Source of the DNA: Peptoniphilus ovalis
Lineage (GTDB): Bacteria > Bacillota > Clostridia > Tissierellales > Peptoniphilaceae
Direction: 5' to 3'
DNA: 64,000 bases
Assembly (NCBI RefSeq): GCF_018919265.1
Contig: NZ_JAHLQO010000006.1
Span: 124,001-188,000, forward strand
Position 1 is the first letter of the stretch. The number at the start of each line of letters is the position of its first letter. Below the pieces are notes generated by a model. That model worked only from the letters and a program-made list of their open reading frames with translations. It made no database searches and was not told where the DNA came from. Position numbers and translations under genes: made by a program. Shown here one piece after another: positions 1 to 10,890 of the stretch.

Positions 1-139
1 AGGTGAAAATTCAGTTTTAAAGGACGGGCTTGGCTTAGGTCTTTTTATAACAAGAGAAATATTAGAAAAGGAAAATGCACAGATCAAGGCAATATACAAT
101 GATAATAAAATAAAATTTGAATTAGACTTCCCACTTTGA
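1..139 (+). CDS. sensor histidine kinase, C-terminal end (partial)
   Basis: Reading frame 2 is open from the window edge to a TGA at 137-139, giving the last 45 residues of a protein. They contain the glycine-rich G2 box of the HATPase_c ATP-binding fold (GLGLGLF followed by an ITREIL helix), typical of the extreme C-terminus of membrane sensor kinases. Only the tail is visible, so sensor domain and subfamily are unknown. The position just upstream of a BceR-like operator and an ABC exporter suggests, by inference, that it is the kinase of a peptide-sensing two-component system controlling that exporter. Confidence 0.75.
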   Translation, partial: GENSVLKDGLGLGLFITREILEKENAQIKAIYNDNKIKFELDFPL

Positions 140-151
140 GAAGTCTTTTTT
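125..151 (+). terminator. rho-independent terminator after the kinase
   Basis: A GACTTC/GAAGTC stem with a 9-nt loop is followed by a run of six T. The stem overlaps the kinase stop codon. It separates the kinase transcript from the exporter genes. Confidence 0.8.
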
Positions 152-152
152 C

Positions 153-166
153 TTACAACATTGTAA
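153..166 (+). promoter_or_regulatory. BceR-type response-regulator operator
   Basis: The sequence TTACA-ACAT-TGTAA is a perfect inverted repeat with a 4-nt spacer. It fits the TNACA-N4-TGTAA motif known for response regulators of Bce-type antimicrobial peptide detoxification modules. It lies about 55 nt upstream of the exporter start, where an activator would sit. No clean -35/-10 pair stands out downstream; TACTAT at 201-206 is a possible -10. Assignment is by motif match and context only. Confidence 0.6.
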
Positions 167-222
167 GAAGTTTTGAAAGAAGTTTGTAAGATATTCTTGA
201 TACTATTAAATGGAGGTGAAAT

Positions 223-879
223 ATGTTAAAAGTTAGAGATTTAAAAAAATATTACAATAAAAATATTGAAGTAAAAGCACTTGATGGAGTTTCTTTTGAT
301 GCTAAAAGGGGAGAATTTGTATCTATTATTGGAGCTTCAGGCTCTGGCAAGTCAACTTTATTACATTTAATTGGTGGACTTGATTATCCAACTTCAGGTA
401 CTGTACTTATAGATGATAATGATTTATATGAATTAAAAGATGACGAGAGAACTATTTTTAGAAGGAGAAATATAGGATTTGTATTTCAAAATTATAATCT
501 CTTGCCAATGCTTAATGTTTACGAAAATATTGTAATTCCCTTTGGACTTGATGGAGAAAAGGTTGACAAAGATTATGTAGACTATGTTATAGAGATTCTA
601 GAAATAAAAGATCAAATTTATAAAATGCCTAATGAATTATCAGGAGGTCAGCAGCAGAGAGTTGCAATAGCAAGGGCATTAGTTACAAAGCCAAGTATTA
701 TTTTAGCAGATGAGCCTACTGGTAATTTAGATTCTAAATCTTCCTCACAAGTTGTATATCTATTAAAAAAAGTAAATATTGAGCTTGGAAATACTATACT
801 TATGATTACACATGATGATAATGTTGCACAAGCTGCTAGTAGAACTTTAAAAATAGAAGATGGAAGGCTATTAATATGA
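223..879 (+). CDS. ABC transporter ATP-binding protein, MacB/BceA type
   Basis: This 218-residue cytoplasmic ATPase has Walker A (GASGSGKS, about residues 37-44), a Q-loop (FQNYNLLP), an ABC signature (LSGGQQQR), Walker B (IILADEP) and an H-loop (MITHD). Length and the TGNLDS sequence after Walker B match the LolD/MacB/BceA family, which powers FtsX-type permeases. The start follows a strong GGAGGTG ribosome site 4 nt upstream. It overlaps the permease gene by 4 nt (ATGA), so the two are translationally coupled. With the BceR-like operator upstream, export or removal of antimicrobial peptides is the likely role; the substrate cannot be read from sequence. Confidence 0.9.
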   Translation: MLKVRDLKKYYNKNIEVKALDGVSFDAKRGEFVSIIGASGSGKSTLLHLIGGLDYPTSGTVLIDDNDLYELKDDERTIFRRRNIGFVFQNYNLLPMLNVYENIVIPFGLDGEKVDKDYVDYVIEILEIKDQIYKMPNELSGGQQQRVAIARALVTKPSIILADEPTGNLDSKSSSQVVYLLKKVNIELGNTILMITHDDNVAQAASRTLKIEDGRLLI

Positions 880-3326
880 ATGTAAATAATAAAGGTTCTA
901 TAAGAAAAGTCGCACTTCATATTTTAAATCATAAAAAATCAAGAAGAAATATTTTATTAATATCAATAGTACTCACTTGTGTTCTATTTACTACTCTTTT
1001 TTCTGTAACCCTTGGAATAATAAAAAGTATGGAATTTCAAACTATGAAGTCTATTGGATCAATAAGTCATGGCTCTTTTAAAGAACTAAATGAAAAAGAT
1101 ATAAAAATCCTATCAAAAGATAAAAATATTAAAGACTTTTCAATAAGGACTAGAGTTGGAATTCTTGATAATGATAAAGTAATGGCAGAATTATCTTATC
1201 AAGATGAGAAGGGGTTTAAATGGGCAATAATAAATAATGTAAGGGGCAGTCTACCTAAAGAAAAGAAAGAAGTATTTGTTGAAATAAATACTATAAGAAA
1301 GTTAGGATATAAAGGAAAAATTGGAGAAAAAATTCGCATACCCTTTAATATAATGGAGTCCTATTCTTCAACTGTTATTGAGAGATTAGAAGATGAATTT
1401 ATAATTTCTGGTACTTATGAAAATCCAATAGATTCAAATGTTGGAGTTGGTCAAATTTATCTTTCGAAAGAATATGTAGAAAATCTAAATCTTCCCAATA
1501 AATCATGTGACATGGAGGTAGTGCTAAATAATTCTATAAATATTAGAGGTAAATTAATTGATATTGCAAATAGAAATGGATATAAAGTTTTAGATGATTC
1601 AATAAATCTTGGTGACAAAGAAATTAGAATAGGGGTAAACTTTGCATATTTTGGCAATGATGAAAATTTTGATTATAAAATATTTGCTCCAGTATTATTT
1701 TTAGCTTTATTAGTATTTATTGCAGCTTATTTAATTATAAATAATATTTTTAGCATATCAATTAATGAAGATATAAAAATTTATGGACTACTTAAAACAA
1801 TTGGAATGACAAAAACACAGACAAAAAAATTAATAAGATATCAGGGAATTTTTCTTTGCATTCCTTCAATTGTAGTTGGAAATATAATAGGGCTTATCAT
1901 GGGAAGGTTAATTCTAAATAAAATATTTGAAAACAATGAAATGCTTGCAAATATTAATATATCTTATAATATTTTATTTTTAATTATAGTTTTTTCTATA
2001 ATATTTACTATTTTTACAATTTTAATTTCTGTGAATAAACCAGCTAAAATTGCTGCGAAATTTTCACCAATCGATGCAAGTAAATTTAATGAATATAAAA
2101 ATATAAAAAACATAAAAAGTGAAGAGTTTTCACTAAATAAACTTGCATTTAGAAAGATTTTTTCTAAGAAATTTAGATTTATGTCGATTGTGCTTTCAAT
2201 GTCATTATCTGCAGTGATTTTAAATTCAGTTCTGTCCTATACTTCAAATATTGATCTTAAAGCAGGGATTTCAGATATAATTATTACAGATTACAATTTA
2301 GCAAGTCCAAGATACTTTAGATATATGTATCTTTCTACAGAAGATAAATTAAATGAAAAATATATTGATTTAATTAAATCAAAAAAAGGATTTAAAAATG
2401 GAGGAGCCATCTATTCAACAGGATCAGAATTTCTATATCCCAATGTAAAAATAAATGATGAAAAATTAATTCCATTTATTTTTGGAATTGATAATTATCT
2501 GTTGTCTAAAATGAATGTGAAAGAAGGAAGCATAGATGGATTTAAAGAAGGAAACAGGGTAATAATTGGAGAAGGTGAGACTAAATCTAAATTTAATGTT
2601 GGGGATAAAATAAATATTACTTTTAATAACAAGACAATGGAAGCAGAAGTAATTGCCAAGATAGATTATAATTTTGCCAATGGAATTAGATATTTTTATT
2701 CAATAGAAGATGGTGAAAAAATATCAGATAATGAATTTATTTATTTAAATCCTAATGACTATACAAATCTTACTGGCGATAAGTCCATAATGAGTTATGG
2801 GTTTGATGTAGAGGAAAATAGTAAAGAAGAATTTAATAATCTACTTCAAAGTTTAGAAAATAATCTTGATTTTTCCTTTGATTCACGTGATAGACAGATA
2901 AATTCATTTAAAAATTTTAAAAATTTAATAGAATTTGTGGGATATTCTCTTTCAATTATATTATTTATAATTTCTATTCTTAATTTTATAAATATTATTG
3001 CTACAGAAATTATAAAGGAAAAAAATTCTTTATCAATTTTAGAAGCAGTAGGAATGACAAAGAAGAGCATAAGAAAATATTTAATAAAGAAAAATTTAAT
3101 TTATTCAATATCATCGCTAATTTTTTCAAGTGTATTGATGGTTTTAATAAATGAATTTGTATTAAAAAGTTTATTATCAAATATGAATTGGACAAGCTAT
3201 AATTTTGTCATCTTACCTTTAGTTATTGTAAATTTAATAAATATATTACTTGGTATTACATTTACTTCATTATTTTATGAAAGACAAAATAGAGAATCTT
3301 TAGTTGAAAGAATAAGAGATATTTAG
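876..3326 (+). CDS. FtsX-family ABC permease with two large extracellular loops
   Basis: This is an 816-residue membrane protein. One TM segment lies near residues 24-48, followed by an extracytoplasmic region (about 50-270), three TMs (about 270-395), another TM near 433-455, a second extracytoplasmic region (about 455-695) and three C-terminal TMs. That makes two FtsX-type repeats with eight TMs. Classic BceB permeases have ten TMs and one large loop near TM7-8, so this is not a standard BceB despite the BceR-like operator. It pairs with the ATPase immediately upstream. Export or sensing of peptides or lipids at the membrane is inferred. No terminator is obvious directly after it. Confidence 0.85.
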   Translation: MNVNNKGSIRKVALHILNHKKSRRNILLISIVLTCVLFTTLFSVTLGIIKSMEFQTMKSIGSISHGSFKELNEKDIKILSKDKNIKDFSIRTRVGILDNDKVMAELSYQDEKGFKWAIINNVRGSLPKEKKEVFVEINTIRKLGYKGKIGEKIRIPFNIMESYSSTVIERLEDEFIISGTYENPIDSNVGVGQIYLSKEYVENLNLPNKSCDMEVVLNNSINIRGKLIDIANRNGYKVLDDSINLGDKEIRIGVNFAYFGNDENFDYKIFAPVLFLALLVFIAAYLIINNIFSISINEDIKIYGLLKTIGMTKTQTKKLIRYQGIFLCIPSIVVGNIIGLIMGRLILNKIFENNEMLANINISYNILFLIIVFSIIFTIFTILISVNKPAKIAAKFSPIDASKFNEYKNIKNIKSEEFSLNKLAFRKIFSKKFRFMSIVLSMSLSAVILNSVLSYTSNIDLKAGISDIIITDYNLASPRYFRYMYLSTEDKLNEKYIDLIKSKKGFKNGGAIYSTGSEFLYPNVKINDEKLIPFIFGIDNYLLSKMNVKEGSIDGFKEGNRVIIGEGETKSKFNVGDKINITFNNKTMEAEVIAKIDYNFANGIRYFYSIEDGEKISDNEFIYLNPNDYTNLTGDKSIMSYGFDVEENSKEEFNNLLQSLENNLDFSFDSRDRQINSFKNFKNLIEFVGYSLSIILFIISILNFINIIATEIIKEKNSLSILEAVGMTKKSIRKYLIKKNLIYSISSLIFSSVLMVLINEFVLKSLLSNMNWTSYNFVILPLVIVNLINILLGITFTSLFYERQNRESLVERIRDI

Positions 3327-3374
3327 TAGAAAATAAAAGTGATAAATTTTAGTATAAATTTTATACAAAAAGCC

Positions 3375-3403
3375 TTGACATTTTTTTTAAAAGAGTTTAT
3401 CAT
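3375..3403 (+). promoter_or_regulatory. sigma-A promoter of the ilv operon
   Basis: TTGACA and TATCAT are separated by 17 nt. Transcription would start near 3410, just ahead of the T-box leader. Confidence 0.75.
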
Positions 3404-3409
3404 ATATTT

Positions 3410-3681
3410 TAACATTTTAAATCTTGAAAAAAATAATAGAAAAAAAGAGTAAGCTCATGGAGATTTTTAGAGAGTAAGTGTTTGGTGAAAGCTTATAATG
3501 GAAGTGAGGTTGAAAATCATTTTTCTTATGCAATTCTGAAATAGTAGTAAGAGTTGTCGCATTGGTAGGCGTTATTATTACCCGGCATTGATAGATGCTT
3601 GAGCGCTTATTTTTTATAAGAAAAAAGGTGGTACCGCGGTTAATTCGTCCTTTGTCATATATTGACAAGGGACTTTTTTTA
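3410..3681 (+). promoter_or_regulatory. T-box leader, probably isoleucine-specific
   Basis: Canonical T-box landmarks occur in order: the AGTA of the specifier-loop S-turn (3448-3451), AG-bulge AGAGAG, GGTGAAAG, and the T-box core GGTGGTACCGCGG (about 3627-3639). A terminator stem with a T-run ends at 3681. The best candidate specifier is ATC at 3516-3518, preceded by GAA and followed by A. A TTTTTC just downstream can pair with GAAAAA just upstream of AGTA, which closes the loop. ATC is an isoleucine codon and fits the ilv genes downstream. A second possible reading near 3541 (GAA-ATA-G) is also Ile. Uncharged tRNA-Ile would favour the antiterminator and switch the operon on. Confidence 0.85.
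3647..3681 (+). terminator. T-box attenuator terminator
   Basis: A GTCC-TTTGTCA stem pairs with TGACAA-GGGAC over a short AT loop and is followed by seven or more T. The 5' arm lies just after the T-box core, so it competes with the antiterminator. Confidence 0.85.
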
Positions 3682-3704
3682 TAGGTTTTTTTGGGGAGTT
3701 AAAG

Positions 3705-4469
3705 ATGATTGAATTTAAAAATATTTACTTTATTAGAGATGATAAAGTTTTATTAAATGATATTAATTTAAAAATTAATAAGGATGAAAATTGGCTAGTC
3801 CTTGGACCTAATGGATCTGGTAAATCTACTTTATTTTCTCTTTTGAATGTCTATACCGTGGCTACTAAAGGGAGTATGGAAGTATTTGGGAAGGTCTTTG
3901 GAAAGAGCAATTGGAATGAAGTCAAGGAAAGAATAAGAATTGTTTCATCAACTATGAATAAATTCAACGACACTTTTTATAAGGAAACTGTTTATGAAAT
4001 AGTTCTTTCTGGACTTCACAATAAAATTGGTATTTTTGAAAAAGAAAGTGATGAGGATAGAGAAAAGACTTTAGAGTTTTTAAAGAAGTTTGATTTTTAT
4101 CATATGAAGGATAAAAAATACTCAGTTTTATCAGCTGGCGAAAAGCAAAAGGCTTTGATTCTTAGGAGTTTAATTTCAAATCCTGAGATTTTAATTCTTG
4201 ATGAGCCTTGTGCAAGTTTAGATTTATACCAAAGAGAAAAGATTTTAGATTTTCTAAAGGATTTAGACAATAACCTAATTTATATCACACATGATATTTC
4301 AGAAACTCTGCCAAATATTACTCATGTAGTACTTTTAAAAGATGGTGAAGTTTTGGCAAAGGGTAAAAGGGAAGATGTTTTGACTGATGAAAATCTTTCA
4401 AAACTATATGATTTAAATTTAAAAATTTTCTACGGAAATAATAATAGACCTGTAGTGGAAATTTTGTAG
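3705..4469 (+). CDS. orphan ABC ATP-binding protein (YlmA-like)
   Basis: This 254-residue soluble ATPase has Walker A (GPNGSGKST, about residues 34-42), a degenerate signature (VLSAGEKQK), Walker B (ILILDEP) and an H-loop (YITHD). No permease or binding protein is next to it. It is the first gene behind the isoleucine T-box, with ilvB starting 16 nt after its stop, so it is co-expressed with branched-chain amino acid synthesis. The closest family I recognise is the YlmA/ModF-like group of single ATPases. It might energise a permease encoded elsewhere or have a non-transport role; neither is shown by the sequence. Confidence 0.8.
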   Translation: MIEFKNIYFIRDDKVLLNDINLKINKDENWLVLGPNGSGKSTLFSLLNVYTVATKGSMEVFGKVFGKSNWNEVKERIRIVSSTMNKFNDTFYKETVYEIVLSGLHNKIGIFEKESDEDREKTLEFLKKFDFYHMKDKKYSVLSAGEKQKALILRSLISNPEILILDEPCASLDLYQREKILDFLKDLDNNLIYITHDISETLPNITHVVLLKDGEVLAKGKREDVLTDENLSKLYDLNLKIFYGNNNRPVVEIL

Positions 4470-4484
4470 AGGGGAGTTGGTTAC

Positions 4485-6146
4485 ATGGAGATAAGAGGGG
4501 CAGAGATTATTATAAAAACACTTATTGATGAGGGTGTTGACACAATATTTGGTTATCCTGGAGGGTCTGTAATACAGGTTTTTGATGCACTGTATGACTA
4601 CAACGAAAAACTAAGACTTGTAAGAACAAGTCACGAGCAAGGCGCAACTCATGCTGCTGATGGATATGCTCGTTCTACTGGTAGACCAGGAGTAGTTATT
4701 GCTACATCAGGTCCTGGAGCAACTAATACTGTTACGGGAATTGCTACTGCATATATGGATTCAATTCCTATGGTAGTTATAACTGGAAATGCTAATTCAA
4801 AACTTATTGGCAAGGATTCCTTCCAAGAAATTGACATTATGGGCATAACAATGCCAATTACAAAGCACAATTTTGTTGTAAGAGATGTTAATTATCTACA
4901 AGATATTATTAGACGTGCTTTTATGATTGCTAATTCTGGAAGAAAGGGTCCAGTTCTTGTAGACATTCCAAGTGACTTAATGGGTCAAATGGCAAATTAT
5001 GAGAAAAAAGAACCTTTAAAGGAAGAAAAAAAATATGAAGTTAATGAAGATGAAATTTTAAGAATTGCAAATTGCATTAATAATTCCAAAAAGCCAATTA
5101 TTTATTCAGGTGGCGGAGTTACATCTTCTGAAAGTTTTACAGAACTTAGAGAACTTATTAAAAAATCATCAATTCCAGCCTGTAACACAATTATGGGTAT
5201 TGGAGTTTTAGGTCATGAAGATGAGCTAAATCTTGGAATGTTGGGGATGCATGGAAAGTACAGTACAAATTATGCAATAGATGAATGTGACCTTCTTATT
5301 GCATGTGGCGTAAGATTTTCTGATAGAGTTGCACTAAATACTAAGAAATTTGCACATAATGCAAAAGTTATTCATATAGATATAGACAAATCTGAAATCG
5401 ACAAAAATGTCTTTGCTGATTACGGAGTTGTTGGAAATATAAAAGATATTTTACAAGCACTAATTCCTCATGTTGAGAGCAAAAATAGATACAAATGGAT
5501 TAATAGAATTAACGAACTTAGAAAAGATGATTACAAGCCAGTAGATTTTCATGTTGATATAAAGCCTCATCAAGTTATTAGATACATTTCAGAAAAACTT
5601 GGTGAAGACCTAATCTTTGTAACTGATGTAGGACAACATCAAATGTGGACTGCCCAGTACTGCGGAAGAACTAAACCGAGATCCTTTTTAACTAGTGGTG
5701 GTCTTGGAACTATGGGCTTTGGATACGGAGCAGCAATGGGTGCAAAAATTGGAAACCCAGACAGACCAGTTGTATTAATAACAGGCGATGGATCCTTTAA
5801 TATGAATTTTAATGAAATAATAACTGCTGTTAGAAATAATATAAAAATTATAACTATTGTAATGAACAACCACACACTTGGAATGGTTAGACAGTGGCAG
5901 CATTTACTTTATAATGATAGATTTTCAGGTACAAATATTGATGAAGGCCTAGACTATGTTGGACTTTCTAAGGCACTTGGTGCAGAGGGTTATAGTTGTA
6001 GCAAAATTGATGAATTTAAAAAGGCCTTTGAAGATGCTGTAAATTCAGATAAGCCATCTATTATCGAAGTTAAAATCGATAAAAATGAATTGGTTCTTCC
6101 AATGATACCATCAGGTGGCTCTGTAGAGGATGTGATAATGGAGTGA
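4485..6146 (+). CDS. ilvB: acetolactate synthase, large catalytic subunit
   Basis: This 553-residue ThDP-dependent enzyme condenses pyruvate with pyruvate or 2-ketobutyrate, the first common step to valine, leucine and isoleucine. The catalytic glutamate of the ThDP site is E51, in SHEQGATHAADGYARSTG. The C-terminal ThDP/Mg motif is GDGSFNMN, and the substrate-site segment MVRQWQ is present. Length is typical. The small regulatory subunit gene follows after 4 nt, so the two subunits are co-translated. Transcription comes through the isoleucine T-box leader. Confidence 0.97.
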   Translation: MEIRGAEIIIKTLIDEGVDTIFGYPGGSVIQVFDALYDYNEKLRLVRTSHEQGATHAADGYARSTGRPGVVIATSGPGATNTVTGIATAYMDSIPMVVITGNANSKLIGKDSFQEIDIMGITMPITKHNFVVRDVNYLQDIIRRAFMIANSGRKGPVLVDIPSDLMGQMANYEKKEPLKEEKKYEVNEDEILRIANCINNSKKPIIYSGGGVTSSESFTELRELIKKSSIPACNTIMGIGVLGHEDELNLGMLGMHGKYSTNYAIDECDLLIACGVRFSDRVALNTKKFAHNAKVIHIDIDKSEIDKNVFADYGVVGNIKDILQALIPHVESKNRYKWINRINELRKDDYKPVDFHVDIKPHQVIRYISEKLGEDLIFVTDVGQHQMWTAQYCGRTKPRSFLTSGGLGTMGFGYGAAMGAKIGNPDRPVVLITGDGSFNMNFNEIITAVRNNIKIITIVMNNHTLGMVRQWQHLLYNDRFSGTNIDEGLDYVGLSKALGAEGYSCSKIDEFKKAFEDAVNSDKPSIIEVKIDKNELVLPMIPSGGSVEDVIME

Positions 6147-6150
6147 TAAT

Positions 6151-7639
<1,489 letters not shown>

Positions 7640-7687
7640 ACTGAGCAATTAGATTAGATAAATTAATCAAAGGATTAGGGAGGAAAA

Positions 7688-9352
7688 ATGAACTTAAACA
7701 GTGATAATGTAGTTAGAGGAGTGGAAAGAGCACCTAATAGGTCTCTTTTCTACGCTCTTGGATACACCAAAGAACAATTAAATAGACCTCTTGTTGGAGT
7801 AGTTTCTGCTTATAGCGAAATTGTTCCAGGTCACATGTACTTAGACAAGGTTTCAGATGCAGTTAAAACTGGAGTTTTAATGAATGGTGGAACTCCAATT
7901 CTGATTCCTTCAATTGGAGTATGTGATGGTATTGCTATGGGACATGTTGGAATGAAATATTCACTTCCAAGTAGAGAACTTATAGCAGACAGTGTTGAAT
8001 CCATGGCAATTGCACATGGATTTGACGCCCTAGTACTTGTGCCTAATTGTGACAAAATTGTTCCGGGGATGATAATGGGAGCTCTTAGACTTAATCTTCC
8101 TACAATTTTAGTCAGTGGTGGACCAATGCTTGCTGGCAAAGCTTCCGGCAGAGAACTTTCATTATCATCTGCTTTTGAAGCAGTAGGTGCAAACAAGGCA
8201 AATTTATTAAGTGATGAAGAGCTTTATGAAATTGAAAAGGCAGTATGTCCAACTTGTGGATCTTGCGCAGGGATGTATACTGCAAATTCAATGAACTGTC
8301 TATCAGAAGCAATAGGTCTTGCTCTTCCAGGAAATGGAACGACTCCAGCAGTTTATTCTGAAAGATATAGACTTGCAAAAGAATCAGGTTTTCAAATTAT
8401 GGAACTTCTTAAAGAGGACATAAGAATTAAAGATATCATCACAAATAAATCAGTTAGAAATGCTCTTGCTTGTGATATGGCTCTTGGTTGTTCAACAAAT
8501 ACAGTGCTTCACCTCCTCGCAATAGCACATGAAGCAGGACTTGATGTTGATTTAAATTTATTTAATGAAGTAAGTGAAAAGGTGCCAAACCTTTGTCATC
8601 TTGCTCCAGCAGGACCTCATCACATGGAAGACCTATATTTAAGTGGTGGAATTGCAGCAGTTCAAAAAGAATTAACTAAAAAAGATTTCTTAGACACTGA
8701 TGTAATTACAGTAACTGGAAAGAAACTTTCTGAAAATATTAAAAATGCAGAAATAAAAAATAAAGAAGTAATTAGAACTTTAGACAATCCTTATTCAGAA
8801 GTAGGTGGACTTGCAATATTATTTGGAAATATTGCAGAAAAGGGTGCAGTTGTTAAGCGTTCAGCAGTCGATGAAAAAATGCTTACTCACTCAGGACCAG
8901 CAAGAGTATTTAACTCTGAAGACGATGCAATAAAGGCAATCTATGGTGGAGATATAAAAGAAGGCGATGTAGTTGTCATAAGATATGAAGGACCTAAAGG
9001 TGGACCAGGAATGAGAGAAATGCTTAATCCTACATCTGCACTTGCAGGTATGAAGCTTGATAAATCTGTAGCTCTTATTACAGACGGCAGATTCTCTGGA
9101 GCTTCAAGAGGTGCTTCAATAGGACATGTTTCGCCAGAAGCTGCACTTGGTGGAGCAATTGGGATAATAGAAGAAGGCGATATAATTGAAATTGATATCC
9201 CAAATTATTCCATTAATCTAAAAATTTCTGATGAAGAATTTAAAAATAGAATGGAAAACTTCACACCAATGGAAACAAATAAAGTAAGCGGATGGCTTGA
9301 TAGATATAGAAGACTTGTTTCAAGTTCAGACAAGGGGGCAGTCCTAGAATGA
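7688..9352 (+). CDS. ilvD: dihydroxy-acid dehydratase
   Basis: This 554-residue Fe-S dehydratase converts dihydroxyacids to 2-keto acids for valine and isoleucine. Cluster-ligand cysteines appear in [18 protein letters not shown] and a third position before the C-terminal half. The [14 protein letters not shown] segment is characteristic. It follows ilvC after 48 nt with its own AGGGAGG site. The stop overlaps the ilvA start by 4 nt. Confidence 0.97.
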   Translation: MNLNSDNVVRGVERAPNRSLFYALGYTKEQLNRPLVGVVSAYSEIVPGHMYLDKVSDAVKTGVLMNGGTPILIPSIGVCDGIAMGHVGMKYSLPSRELIADSVESMAIAHGFDALVLVPNCDKIVPGMIMGALRLNLPTILVSGGPMLAGKASGRELSLSSAFEAVGANKANLLSDEELYEIEKAVCPTCGSCAGMYTANSMNCLSEAIGLALPGNGTTPAVYSERYRLAKESGFQIMELLKEDIRIKDIITNKSVRNALACDMALGCSTNTVLHLLAIAHEAGLDVDLNLFNEVSEKVPNLCHLAPAGPHHMEDLYLSGGIAAVQKELTKKDFLDTDVITVTGKKLSENIKNAEIKNKEVIRTLDNPYSEVGGLAILFGNIAEKGAVVKRSAVDEKMLTHSGPARVFNSEDDAIKAIYGGDIKEGDVVVIRYEGPKGGPGMREMLNPTSALAGMKLDKSVALITDGRFSGASRGASIGHVSPEAALGGAIGIIEEGDIIEIDIPNYSINLKISDEEFKNRMENFTPMETNKVSGWLDRYRRLVSSSDKGAVLE

Positions 9353-10545
9353 CAAAAAATCTCACAATAGACTCTGTCTACAATGCGGCCTTTAAATTAA
9401 AGACCATTGTAAGAAAAACAGACTTAATCCATGCAGAAAATCTTGGAGAAAATATTTATCTTAAGACTGAAAACTTACAAAGAACTGGATCTTTTAAACT
9501 TAGAGGAGCATACAATAAAATTTCAAAGCTTTCCAAGGAAGAAAAAGAAAGAGGAGTTGTAGCAACTTCTGCAGGTAATCACGCACAAGGAGTCGCCCTA
9601 ACTTGTAAGAAACTTGGAATACCAGCAACAATTTTTATGCCAGAGCATGCACCACTTTCAAAAGTTGAAGCAACAAGGTCTTACGGTGCAGAAGTCATCC
9701 TTGAAGGCAATAATTACGATGAAGCCTTCCAAGCTTCTCAAGAGTATAACAAAAAGCACAACAAAACTTTTATCCATGCCTTTGACGACATTGATGTAAT
9801 TGCAGGACAAGCAACACTTGGTCTTGAAATACTTGATCAACTTGTAGATGTTGAAGCTGTTATTGTTCCAATAGGTGGCGGCGGACTAATTAGCGGCATT
9901 GCATTTTTAATTAAGTCTTTAAAGCCAGATACAAAAATTATCGGAGTAGAAGCAGAAAATGCAGCCTCAATGAAAAAATCAATAGAAGAAGGAAAAATTG
10001 CAGACCTCGATACTGTAAACACCTTTGCAGATGGTATTGCTGTAAAAAAACCTGGAGAGCTTACATTTGAATTTGTAAAAGAATATGTAGATGAAATTGT
10101 AACAGTTTCAGAAGATGAAATTGCATCTGCAGTTCTTGAACTACTTGAAAAGCAAAAGCTAATGTGTGAGGGCTCAGGTGCTGTAAGTTTTGCAGCTATT
10201 AAGCATGGCAAAGTTGATGTAGATGGCAAAAAGACAGTTGCACTTCTATCAGGTGGAAATATTGATGTAAATATTTTATCAAGAATTATTTCAAGAGGAC
10301 TTGTAAAATCTGGAAGAAACACAACTTTAAACATTGAACTTTCAGATAAACCAGGTGAACTTGTAGCAGTTTCTAAAATTATTGCAGATCATGGAGCAAA
10401 TGTAGTTAGAGTTGATTACAACACTTCAGAAAAACCTAACGAAATATTCTCTTGCGTATTAAATATAAAATGCGAAACTAGAAACGCAGAACATGAAAGA
10501 GAAATAAAAAAGGCCTTTAAAGAACAAGGATTCAAATTAATATAA
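9349..10545 (+). CDS. ilvA: threonine dehydratase with C-terminal ACT-like domain
   Basis: This 398-residue PLP enzyme deaminates threonine to 2-ketobutyrate, the isoleucine precursor. The PLP lysine is K50 in TGSFKLRGA, and the glycine loop GGGGLISG binds the cofactor phosphate. The C-terminal ~75 residues ([15 protein letters not shown]...) form a single ACT-like domain, shorter than the double ACT of E. coli IlvA. It resembles the roughly 400-residue Gram-positive form. The position in the Ile-regulated operon supports a biosynthetic rather than catabolic role. No leuABCD or ilvE is present here. Confidence 0.93.
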   Translation: MTKNLTIDSVYNAAFKLKTIVRKTDLIHAENLGENIYLKTENLQRTGSFKLRGAYNKISKLSKEEKERGVVATSAGNHAQGVALTCKKLGIPATIFMPEHAPLSKVEATRSYGAEVILEGNNYDEAFQASQEYNKKHNKTFIHAFDDIDVIAGQATLGLEILDQLVDVEAVIVPIGGGGLISGIAFLIKSLKPDTKIIGVEAENAASMKKSIEEGKIADLDTVNTFADGIAVKKPGELTFEFVKEYVDEIVTVSEDEIASAVLELLEKQKLMCEGSGAVSFAAIKHGKVDVDGKKTVALLSGGNIDVNILSRIISRGLVKSGRNTTLNIELSDKPGELVAVSKIIADHGANVVRVDYNTSEKPNEIFSCVLNIKCETRNAEHEREIKKAFKEQGFKLI

Positions 10546-10568
10546 GATAAATTCTATTTAAAGTTTTT

Positions 10569-10600
10569 GAGACTCGAAATGACGGGTCTCTATTTTTTTT
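10569..10600 (+). terminator. terminator of the ilv operon
   Basis: A 7-bp stem GAGACTC/GGGTCTC with an 8-nt loop is followed by TATTTTTTTT. Confidence 0.85.
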
Positions 10601-10619
10601 AAGTAAATACATAAAAAAA

Positions 10620-10646
10620 TTGAAAAAAAAAACATTGTACTATAAT
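10620..10646 (+). promoter_or_regulatory. possible promoter ahead of the CAAX protease region
   Basis: TTGAAA and a perfect TATAAT are separated by 15 nt, shorter than ideal. An AAAGGGGG ribosome site and an ATG follow at 10703. Confidence 0.45.
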
Positions 10647-10702
10647 AAAATTATAAAATGCTAAATAAAGATTTTAACAATAATAATTAAAGGGGGCTAG
10701 AC

Positions 10703-10890
10703 ATGAATAAAAATAGTGGACTGTTAATTGCATTCATTACTTGAATAGTAGTTTTAATTATGGAAAGTTTTGTAACCTAAACTTAATTTATGAAGTAGTA
10801 ATTTGGTTTTTAATTTATTTTGTAATAGATATTATATTTAAGGGAATATCTAAGATATCTATTAATAGTAATAAAAAAGAGGGATTTAAT
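10703..10890 (+). pseudogene. decayed small membrane reading frame upstream of the CAAX protease
   Basis: A strong AAGGGGG ribosome site precedes ATG at 10703, but the frame stops after 13 codons (MNKNSGLLIAFIT) at a TGA. The codons beyond the TGA (IVVLIME...) are still hydrophobic. A second, +1-shifted frame from about 10770 encodes a convincing TM segment (NLIYEVVIWFLIYFVID) that runs in frame into the protease start. This looks like one small membrane gene or N-terminal extension broken by a nonsense change and a frameshift. It could instead be a 13-codon leader peptide. Confidence 0.5.

Noticed and set aside
3541-3560. GCA/AAT near the T-box linker as alternative specifiers (Ala, Asn) for the ilv leader
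   Set aside because: The ATC at 3516-3518 has the GAA before it, a purine after it and a supporting lower helix; Ala or Asn would not fit ilv genes.
7831-8196. Long minus-strand open frame inside ilvD (121 codons)
   Set aside because: It is a mirror of a strongly conserved plus-strand gene, with no ribosome site or coherent protein features; similar shadows occur in ilvA, rph, lysC and PBP genes.
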